Shown here in pieces: positions 1 through 4,921 of a DNA stretch of 8,698 nt; the first letter of the stretch is position 1, and each line of letters begins with the position of its first letter. Source of the DNA: an uncultured Eubacterium sp. Lineage in GTDB: Bacteria > Bacillota > Clostridia > Lachnospirales > Lachnospiraceae. Below the pieces are notes generated by a model. That model saw only the letters and a list, made by a program, of their open reading frames with translations, searched no databases and was not told where the DNA came from. The stretch spans positions 1-8,698 of the forward strand of contig URYE01000090.1 in the NCBI GenBank assembly GCA_900551945.1. Reading direction: 5' to 3'. Position numbers and translations under genes: made by a program.

Positions 1-8
1 CCATTCAT

Positions 9-34
9 CCCACGGTCTAAAGACCATGGGTTTT
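9..34 (+). mobile_element. Hairpin resembling the right end of an IS200/IS605-type element (or a plain terminator)
   Basis: CCCA-C-GGTCT (9-18) pairs with AGACC-A-TGGG (21-30) across a very tight AA turn, followed by TTTTCTGGC. The layout TTCATCCC, hairpin, GGGTTTTCTGG resembles the subterminal hairpins at the right ends of many IS200/IS605 (TnpB-type) elements as I remember them; that is recall, not a search. On the minus strand the single mismatch becomes a G.U pair, but no T-run follows there, so it is unlikely to terminate the sigma-like gene. On the plus strand it could equally be a terminator for a gene outside the window. No transposase is visible here. Confidence 0.4.
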
Positions 35-82
35 CTGGCTGAAAAAATATAAATTTTCATTAAATGCGACAGTTTTGCATTA
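35..82. repeat. Partial copy of the terminator-type repeat found at 2215-2306
   Basis: TATAAATTTT-C-ATTAAATGCGACAG at 48-72 matches TATAAATTTTATTAATGCGACAG at 2275-2297 apart from two inserted bases. A CTGGCTG at 35-41 recalls the left arm TGGCTGTC of the full copy, but the long stem is no longer formed well. A small local stem AATGC/GCATT (62-66 and 77-81) remains. It lies 45 to 90 bases past the stop of the sigma-like gene, so it may be the decayed remains of that gene's terminator. Confidence 0.4.
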
Positions 83-126
83 TACTAAATGTGTATTTTT
101 ATAATAAAAGCTATCCGATTTATATA

Positions 127-1167
127 TTAATTTTGTTTTTTAGTATCTTTTACTTCTATATTTTCGGCAGAAAGCTGAATTGCTTCCATAACGTGTTCTT
201 TTGATACCCCCATATTTTCCGCTATTTCTTCAACTGTTGGCTTTCTTCCTAATTCTTCTTTTAATCTTACTGCCCAGTCATTTACTAAATTTACCTTATT
301 AAGTACTTTATTAGCTACCTTTGAAGAACCTATCTGCTCATCAAGCAACATAAATAAACTTTCTATTACTTCATATCTTACATCACTTTCAATATTTGAA
401 AGAACCTCAAGTAAATCGTTAGTTGTTCCTTCTTTTATTTTTTCAATCCACTGTGAATTGTTAGACCATCTTTTCTCCTTAATATATGCCATCATTGCAA
501 GATTAGCTTCTTGTACAAGGTCACTAGCTAATACACCTCTTCTTCTAAATGGCTCAACCCAATCCACTATTTTTTCTAAAAATGACTTTGAAAGTAGGTC
601 AAGTGAATCTTTGTCATTGTCTTCCACAATATTCATTAAAAGATAAGCTCTTGTTGTGTCAGAAAGTTCTTCAATTTCTTTTAAATCTTCAAGATATAAT
701 TCAAGATATTTCTCATCTTCATCATAATTAAGATTGTCGTTGCCCTCTGGAATTCCAAGCTTTTCTAATCTTTCGATTACACTTTGATTGTCATTATTGT
801 TTTCTTTTTCTGGCATAACGTTAATATCTGCGTAGAGCTTCACACCGTTATTACTTTCAGAAGCTTGCGTATCTTCTTCATTATCTTTTTGTGTTTCATA
901 AATATTATCGTCATCTTGCTTTTGAGCAACTGCACTTTCCATCATTTTAAGAAATTCATTGTCTGCGCCATCTTCGCCTGTAATCTTTATGTTATTAGCC
1001 ATAAGATAGCCGTAGACCATCTGAAACTTAGACTCGTCCATATCCATTTCTTTAAAATAACTTCTTACATCGTCTTTTGTAACAACGCCACAATTAACCT
1101 TTGCGTATTCCTTTAAACTGTTAAGCGCTTCCATAAACAACGCCTGTTTTTCATTATTATCTGCCAT
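127..1167 (-). CDS. Sigma-70-like protein lacking promoter-recognition regions
   Basis: 346 residues from ATG at 1165-1167. This start is chosen because TGGAGGAATT lies directly upstream; an in-frame ATG at 1236 has no such site. Residues 9-63 resemble sigma region 1.1 (helical; GVVTKDDVRSYF). Residues 64-150 are an acidic, Asn/Asp/Glu-rich linker. Residues 152-185 resemble region 1.2 (EKYLELYLEDLKEIEELS). Residues 189-231 resemble regions 2.1-2.2 (EPFRRRGVLASDLVQEANLA, compare the sigma GRGLLFLDLIQEGN motif). Residues 285-338 resemble region 3 (ELGRKPTVEEIAENMGVS). The aromatic region 2.3/2.4 that melts and reads the -10 element is absent (232-284 is unrelated-looking helix), and the protein ends where region 4 should begin. 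It may therefore bind core RNA polymerase without reading promoters; that role is inference. It is divergent from the RpiB-like gene. It is a degenerate sigma paralogue rather than a truncated one, because the frame is open and the ribosome site is good. Confidence 0.75.
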   Translation of the reverse strand: MADNNEKQALFMEALNSLKEYAKVNCGVVTKDDVRSYFKEMDMDESKFQMVYGYLMANNIKITGEDGADNEFLKMMESAVAQKQDDDNIYETQKDNEEDTQASESNNGVKLYADINVMPEKENNNDNQSVIERLEKLGIPEGNDNLNYDEDEKYLELYLEDLKEIEELSDTTRAYLLMNIVEDNDKDSLDLLSKSFLEKIVDWVEPFRRRGVLASDLVQEANLAMMAYIKEKRWSNNSQWIEKIKEGTTNDLLEVLSNIESDVRYEVIESLFMLLDEQIGSSKVANKVLNKVNLVNDWAVRLKEELGRKPTVEEIAENMGVSKEHVMEAIQLSAENIEVKDTKKQN

Positions 1168-1245
1168 AATTCCTCCAATATTATTTTCAAGATTATTTGT
1201 TAAAAAATATACCATATTATATATTTTTAACAGCATAATAAAAAT

Positions 1246-1254
1246 ATTATATCA
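1246..1254 (-). promoter_or_regulatory. Extended -10 promoter for the sigma-like gene
   Basis: On the minus strand this reads TGATATAAT, a perfect extended -10 (TGnTATAAT). There is no good -35 at 17 bases upstream, which fits the extended -10 class. Predicted start of transcription is near 1239, giving a leader of about 70 bases before the ATG at 1167. The rest of the divergent gap (1255-1393) is very AT-rich with short AATAAT/ATTATT inverted repeats and no clear operator. Confidence 0.5.
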
Positions 1255-1393
1255 TAAAAACTTATTTAGGAATATTATTTATTTTTAATGATTTAAGTTA
1301 TTAATTAATAATGTAATACAAAAATAATAGTTTAAAAATTATTATTTACACACATATACAATCTTCGTATTTTGACTATTAATAACCCCCACC

Positions 1394-1422
1394 TTGACAA
1401 AACCCATATTTTTGCTTATAGT
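1394..1422 (+). promoter_or_regulatory. Strong sigma-A-type promoter for the RpiB-like gene
   Basis: Consensus -35 TTGACA (1394-1399), a 17-base spacer and -10 TATAGT (1417-1422). Transcription should start near 1429, leaving a leader of about 54 bases before the ATG at 1483. The quality of the match suggests a well-expressed gene. Confidence 0.8.
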
Positions 1423-1482
1423 TTATCTGTATGGGTATTTTATTTACAACCCAATTATTTTAGAAAGATGAGGTTTTTTACA

Positions 1483-2121
1483 ATGAGAATTGCATTAATT
1501 ATGGAAAACAGTCAGGCTACAAAGAACGATATCGTTTATAAGGCTCTTAAAGGTGTAGCTGATACAAAAGGTCACGTAGTTGATAACTACGGTATGTACT
1601 CTGCTGAAGATACAGAACAGCTTACATACGTTCAGAACGGTATTCTTGCTGCTATCTTAATCAACAGCGGTGCTGCTGACTTCGTTGTTACAGGTTGTGG
1701 TACTGGTGAAGGTGCTATGATAGCTCTTAACTCATTCCCAGGAGTACTTTGTGGACACGTTGTTGACCCTTCAGATGCTTATATGTTTATGCAGGTTAAT
1801 GATGGTAATGCTATTGCCCTTCCATTTGCTAAGGGATTTGGCTGGGGTGCTGAACTTAATCTTCAGTATGTATTTGAAAAATTATTTGAAGGCGAACCAG
1901 GCGGTGGTTATCCAAAGGAAAGAGTTGTTCCAGAACAAAGAAACAAGAAAATCCTTGACGGCGTAAGAGCTGTTGCATTCAAAGGACTTGTTGATATCTT
2001 AAAGGAATTAGACCAAGACCTTGTTAAAGGTGCTGTTGCTGGTCCTAAGTTCAAGGAATTATTCTTCGCAAACTGCAAGAATGACGAAATTGCAGAATAC
2101 GTTAAGACATTAGTTGACTAA
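1483..2121 (+). CDS. RpiB/LacA/LacB-family sugar-phosphate isomerase, divergent paralogue
   Basis: 212 residues starting at MRIALIMENS, preceded by GATGAGG 9 bases upstream. Longer in-frame starts (1372, 1468) are rejected because 1372 lies upstream of the promoter and 1468 overlaps the ribosome site. The family interconverts phosphorylated aldoses and ketoses in the cytoplasm. The active-site Cys is present (Cys72 in GCGTGEG, matching CGTGIG of RpiB), as is the ND-x-NA motif (106-110, compare NDANV). Two features depart from ribose-5-phosphate isomerase B: the N-terminal Asp-His of the GSDHAG loop reads Glu8-Asn9, and the protein has about 60 extra C-terminal residues (RpiB is normally about 150 residues). 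The substrate is therefore probably not ribose 5-phosphate, and I cannot name it. No sugar transporter or kinase is adjacent. Transcribed alone from its own promoter, convergent with bioY. Confidence 0.85.
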   Translation: MRIALIMENSQATKNDIVYKALKGVADTKGHVVDNYGMYSAEDTEQLTYVQNGILAAILINSGAADFVVTGCGTGEGAMIALNSFPGVLCGHVVDPSDAYMFMQVNDGNAIALPFAKGFGWGAELNLQYVFEKLFEGEPGGGYPKERVVPEQRNKKILDGVRAVAFKGLVDILKELDQDLVKGAVAGPKFKELFFANCKNDEIAEYVKTLVD

Positions 2122-2214
2122 TAACTAAGTTTTACATATTAACTGTGAATAACAATTACTAATATTAATACATAATTCACTTTATTTTTAGTAATAAACC
2201 ATACTAATAAAAAA

Positions 2215-2306
2215 TGGCTGTCACACTAAGAAAATTTTATACACGATATAAATACCTATACATTCTATATTGTATATAAATTTTATTAATGCGACAGCCA
2301 CTTTTT
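2215..2306. terminator. Long bidirectional terminator hairpin between the RpiB-like gene and bioY
   Basis: TGGCTGTC (2215-2222) pairs perfectly with GACAGCCA (2293-2300). Inside, AAAATTT (2231-2237) pairs with AAATTTT (2278-2284) and TATAC (2238-2242) with GTATA (2272-2276). TTTTT follows on the plus strand (2302-2306), and on the minus strand the stem is followed by a run of Ts (the As at 2209-2214). It can therefore end transcripts arriving from both converging genes. A weaker hairpin, GTGAAT (2145-2150) with ATTCAC (2175-2180) followed by TTTATTTTTA, lies nearer the RpiB-like stop. Confidence 0.65.
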
Positions 2307-2367
2307 ACATTATTAGCTTTAATATTATATAATCCAACTAACTAACTAGCCCAAACAAACTTCCGTC

Positions 2368-2526
2368 AAAATATCAGTAATATTTAAGACCATAAATGCA
2401 CCATTAAAAAAACAGTTTTAGATATTTTTATGACAGTAGCAAAATACTTGTTTGGCGATGGCATACAAATATTTAAAATTATACTTTTCCTTTTATGTGT
2501 TATTCTTATATACTACTGATATCTTT
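2368..2526. repeat. Long imperfect palindrome, copy A, 3' of bioY
   Basis: The outer arms 2368-2389 and 2504-2526 are inverted copies (ATATCAGTA, TAT and TAAGA blocks match). The inner arms around 2416-2432 and 2462-2478 pair through TTTTA, ATATTT and TATG. The centre holds TATGACAG and ACTTGTTTGGCGA. It begins 7 bases past the bioY stop codon. It is homologous along its whole length to the copy at 4735-4895, including asymmetric pieces such as ATGCACC on the left and TGTGTT on the right. No ORF is present inside. It could be a MITE-like element or a structured 3'-UTR RNA; no T-run follows either end. Confidence 0.75.
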
Positions 2527-2533
2527 CACATTA

Positions 2534-3097
2534 TTATATTAACTGACCGTTTGCAAATATTCCTGCTTTAATAAGCCCTTTTCTAACTTCTCTACCTAGA
2601 ATTGTTCCTATAACAATCTTAGCTATATCTGCTATTATAAATGGAAATACACATACTGTAAGTGCATACATAACTGTGCTGTGTGTAATATGCACAAACC
2701 ATATAGTTCCAAGAAAATATGCTACGGCTGTTCCAAATACCCAGCCAATGCTTGTTACAATAAGATTTCTGTTAGACTTCTCCATTAATAATCCACCAAT
2801 AATTATCATAGGAATAAAGCCTATTAAATATCCACCTGTTGGTCCTGCAAGCTTTCCAAGTCCGCCTGCATATCCTGAAAATACTGGAAGTCCAACAGCC
2901 CCAAGTAACAAATATAAGCAACAACTTCCAAGCCCCGCCTTAGCACCTATTACAAATACTGTAAAATAAATTACAAGATTAGTAAGAGATACAGGAACTG
3001 GTCCAATTGGAAGTGATAATGGCCCTAATATACACATAACTGCTGCCATAAGACCCATAAATGCAATGTTGTAAATTGTAAGTTTCTTTTCTTTCAT
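2534..3097 (-). CDS. bioY: BioY, substrate-binding (S) component of an ECF-type biotin transporter
   Basis: 187 residues, the normal size for BioY, almost all hydrophobic with about six membrane segments. Family motifs are clear: PIGPVPVSL at 30-38, and the loop from LLLGAVGLPVF (63-73) through SGYAGGLG to GPTGGYLIGF (85-94). Asp157 and Lys160 match the conserved Asp-x-x-Lys pair that contacts biotin in the family. It captures biotin in the membrane and hands it to an energy-coupling module (EcfT plus two ATPases). Those genes are not here, so a shared module encoded elsewhere is expected. The ATG start is supported by AAAGGG 7 bases upstream. The gene has its own promoter and a BirA-type operator, indicating repression when biotin is plentiful. 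It is not part of a biotin synthesis cluster in this window, so scavenging is likely. Confidence 0.95.
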   Translation of the reverse strand: MKEKKLTIYNIAFMGLMAAVMCILGPLSLPIGPVPVSLTNLVIYFTVFVIGAKAGLGSCCLYLLLGAVGLPVFSGYAGGLGKLAGPTGGYLIGFIPMIIIGGLLMEKSNRNLIVTSIGWVFGTAVAYFLGTIWFVHITHSTVMYALTVCVFPFIIADIAKIVIGTILGREVRKGLIKAGIFANGQLI

Positions 3098-3131
3098 AAC
3101 ATAACCCTTTCTCTTGTGAACATATTAGTCT

Positions 3132-3152
3132 TACAAAGATATTCACTTTGTA
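3132..3152 (-). other. Small hairpin in the bioY leader
   Basis: TACAAAG (3132-3138) and CTTTGTA (3146-3152) form a perfect 7-pair stem with a 7-base loop, in the roughly 120-base untranslated leader of bioY, about 35 bases before the start codon. No T-run follows, so it is not an attenuator by itself. It may affect message stability or be chance in AT-rich DNA. Confidence 0.3.
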
Positions 3153-3205
3153 TTACAGACTTTCAAGCTACATTTTAAATTCAACTCATTTTACCAGCCT
3201 CAAAA

Positions 3206-3234
3206 TGTAAACTCATTTTTCAATATAGTTTACA
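3206..3234 (-). promoter_or_regulatory. BirA-type biotin operator for bioY
   Basis: Perfect inverted repeat TGTAAAC (3206-3212), 15 bases, GTTTACA (3228-3234); the match extends one base inward on each side. This is the arrangement known for BirA operators in Firmicutes. It covers the bioY -10 element (3227-3232), so binding of biotin-loaded BirA would block RNA polymerase. The matching HTH-type BirA must be encoded elsewhere. Confidence 0.85.
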
Positions 3235-3255
3235 GTACTATTAAGTAATTGTCAA
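3227..3255 (-). promoter_or_regulatory. bioY promoter
   Basis: On the minus strand: consensus -35 TTGACA (3250-3255), 17-base spacer, -10 TAAACT (3227-3232). Transcription should start near 3220. The -10 lies within the upstream half-site of the BirA-type operator. The rsmH terminator lies just upstream, so bioY is an independent unit. Confidence 0.8.
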
Positions 3256-3319
3256 TATCTTTTTAAAATAAGTTGACTTTTATACACATTGCAAGCACTG
3301 ACTTTGACTCGTTGTTCGC

Positions 3320-3366
3320 AAAAATAAAAAAAGTTACAGTTTCAAGTTTCCTTGTTACTGTAACTT
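3320..3366 (-). terminator. Rho-independent terminator of the rsmH-like gene
   Basis: On the minus strand AAGTTACAGT (3357-3366) pairs with ACTGTAACTT (3331-3340), then across a symmetric AA/AA internal loop CAAG pairs with CTTG, capped by a GAAA tetraloop (3347-3350). A T-rich run follows (the As at 3320-3332). It starts 11 bases past the stop codon. Confidence 0.92.
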
Positions 3367-3376
3367 CTTCTTTATA

Positions 3377-4477
3377 TTATGCTTTAACTGCCCATCTCAT
3401 CTTAGTAGACTTTGCTCGTGGGTTTTCTGCACACTCCTTTGCTGATGGTCTTATCACATCTTGCGCAACTTCACTATATACGCCTTGTTTTAAAAACTTC
3501 TTAAATGACTTCTTAACAAGTCTATCTTCTCCTGAATGGAATGTAAGAATAGCAACTCTACCGCCTGATACAAGTACATCTGGCAAACTTTCAAGAAATC
3601 TATCAAGCACTTCAAACTCACTATTAACATCAATTCTCAACGCCTGAAATGTCCTTTGACATGACTTTTTAACAGCTTCTTTTCTTTCCTTTTCAGGTAT
3701 AAATGATAACGCCTCTTCTATACAATTATACAAATCTTTTGTAGTTTCAACGGGCTTTCCTTTTCTCAAATGTGACATAACAACTCTTGAAATCTCAAGC
3801 GCATATGGCTCATCAGAATTTTCAACCATCATTCCCTCAAATTCTTCTCTTGTAAGCTCCTTAAGCCTTTCTGCTGCACTTACTCCCTTTTGTGGATTAA
3901 GTCGTAAATCAAGCGGGCCATCTGTCTTATATGAAAATCCCCTTTCCGGATTGTCAATCTGCATTGAAGATACACCCAAATCTGCCATCATAAAATCAAA
4001 TTTACCATATTTATTTGCAACTTCTGAAATATTAGCAAAATTAGTATTTAAAATAGTTAATATTTCTTCACCATATCCTTTATCTTCAAGCCTTTTTTTA
4101 GTCTTTACTATCTCTATTGGGTCAACATCTAACGCATATATATGACCTTCACCCTTTAGACACTCTAACATCTTTGAAGTATGACCACCATAACCTAAAG
4201 TTGCGTCAAGCCCCTTTTGCCCTGGCTGTATATTAAGAAAATCTAATATTTCATTCACCATAATAGAAATGTGCATACCAGCAGGTGTACTTCCCTTACT
4301 AATAACCTTCTTAATAGTATCAGCATACTTTTCTGGTTGATGTTCTTTATACTTTTCACTATATTTTGTAGGGTGCGTTCCCTTATATCTCACACGCCTT
4401 TTATGAACAACAGGTGCTTCTTGAGCATTATCACTATTTCTTTGCTCATTAACATTCTCTACATTATTCTTTTCCAA
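3377..4477 (-). CDS. rsmH: RsmH/MraW-family 16S rRNA C1402 N4-methyltransferase, extended paralogue
   Basis: 366 residues from a TTG at 4475-4477, chosen because GGAG (4487-4490) sits 9 bases upstream. A TTG at 4492 has no ribosome site, and the first Met lies inside the catalytic domain. SAM-binding and family motifs are all present: DATLGYGGHT (91-100), DLGVSS (166-171), GFSYKTDGPLDLRL (180-193), RTFQALRIDVN (275-285), FHSGEDR (313-319) and NPRAKSTKMRW (352-362). Canonical RsmH is about 310 residues. Here a charged N-terminal extension of about 65 residues (KYSEKYKEHQPEKYADT) precedes the domain, and the usual HxPV motif reads HISIM (69-73). Canonical rsmH lies in the dcw cell-division cluster; this gene stands alone with its own promoter and terminator, so it is probably a second, paralogous copy. 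Methylation of C1402 in 16S rRNA is the family's known role; the target of this variant is inferred. Confidence 0.88.
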   Translation of the reverse strand: MEKNNVENVNEQRNSDNAQEAPVVHKRRVRYKGTHPTKYSEKYKEHQPEKYADTIKKVISKGSTPAGMHISIMVNEILDFLNIQPGQKGLDATLGYGGHTSKMLECLKGEGHIYALDVDPIEIVKTKKRLEDKGYGEEILTILNTNFANISEVANKYGKFDFMMADLGVSSMQIDNPERGFSYKTDGPLDLRLNPQKGVSAAERLKELTREEFEGMMVENSDEPYALEISRVVMSHLRKGKPVETTKDLYNCIEEALSFIPEKERKEAVKKSCQRTFQALRIDVNSEFEVLDRFLESLPDVLVSGGRVAILTFHSGEDRLVKKSFKKFLKQGVYSEVAQDVIRPSAKECAENPRAKSTKMRWAVKA

Positions 4478-4517
4478 ACTACGATTCTCCAATTCTATAA
4501 TTATTATCTAAATCATT

Positions 4518-4546
4518 CTTATAATCTATAATTATATTTTTGCCAA
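4518..4546 (-). promoter_or_regulatory. Promoter of the rsmH-like gene
   Basis: On the minus strand: -35 TTGGCA (4541-4546), 17-base spacer, -10 TATAAG (4518-4523). Transcription should start near 4511, leaving about 34 bases before the TTG start at 4477. This spacing supports the shorter start. Confidence 0.65.
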
Positions 4547-4636
4547 ATATATCTACTATTCTCTAAAAACTTTAATAAGATATCAAAAAAATATAATAAT
4601 ACAATTATTTTAAATAAGCTACCAATATCACTTCAA

Positions 4637-4714
4637 GCAATATATGTATTAAACTGAATTAATAATGTTAAAAATTTAACCAAGCATTTCCACTCTTAAT
4701 ACTTCATATTTTGC
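4637..4714. other. Imperfect hairpin in a long AT-rich gap
   Basis: The gap 4547-4734 holds no gene. It contains the inverted arms GCAATATATGTATTAA (4637-4652) and TTAATAC, then CATATTTTGC (4696-4714), plus a small perfect palindrome GTTAAAAATTTAAC (4667-4680) inside. The sequence does not clearly match the two 160-base palindromes. It may be an unrelated structure or chance in AT-rich DNA. Confidence 0.3.
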
Positions 4715-4734
4715 AAAAGCCAATAACCTACAAC

Positions 4735-4895
4735 AAAGATATCAGTATTAATTAAGCAATAAAATGCACCCTTGCAAAGAACAATTCCATATATTTGTAT
4801 GACAGCGACAAACACACTTGTTTGACGAGAACATACAAATATATGAAATTGTACTTTAACTGATGTGTGTTTACTTAACTAATACTGATATCTTT
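4735..4895. repeat. Long imperfect palindrome, copy B, 3' of putP
   Basis: The outer arms 4735-4756 and 4874-4895 are inverted copies at 21 of 22 positions. The middle arms 4781-4801 and 4832-4852 match at 20 of 21. At the centre CAAACA (4809-4814) pairs with TGTTTG (4819-4824) around a CACT loop. The arms are separated by internal loops of 24 and 21 bases, then 4 and 4. Both arm mismatches become G.U pairs if the minus strand is transcribed. It begins 26 bases past the putP stop and is homologous to the copy at 2368-2526 in the same orientation. The bases CACA follow the right end in both copies. It contains no ORF of its own. Confidence 0.85.
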
Positions 4896-4921
4896 CACAA
4901 TCATAAAAAACAAAATATGCT

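Noticed and set aside
784..1116. Plus-strand ORF antisense to the sigma-like gene
   Set aside because: Low-complexity Ile/Phe-rich translation with no ribosome site, a shadow of the minus-strand gene.
1168..1236. N-terminal extension of the sigma-like protein
   Set aside because: GGAGGA sits just upstream of the ATG at 1167, and the extra residues are hydrophobic leader translation without family similarity.
1372..1482. N-terminal extension of the RpiB-like protein
   Set aside because: The promoter (-35 at 1394, -10 at 1417) lies inside this stretch, so it is not transcribed as coding sequence; the family's N-terminal strand begins at 1483.
3273..3647. Plus-strand ORF overlapping the rsmH-like gene and its terminator
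   Set aside because: It runs antisense through well-conserved RsmH codons and the terminator hairpin, and shows no recognisable domain.
4478..4492. TTG start five codons upstream for the rsmH-like gene
   Set aside because: No ribosome site precedes it, while GGAG inside this stretch is correctly spaced for the TTG at 4477.
4730..4900. ACAA target-site duplication flanking palindrome copy B
   Set aside because: CACA follows the right end in both copies, so it is probably part of the element, and copy A shows no matching flank duplication.
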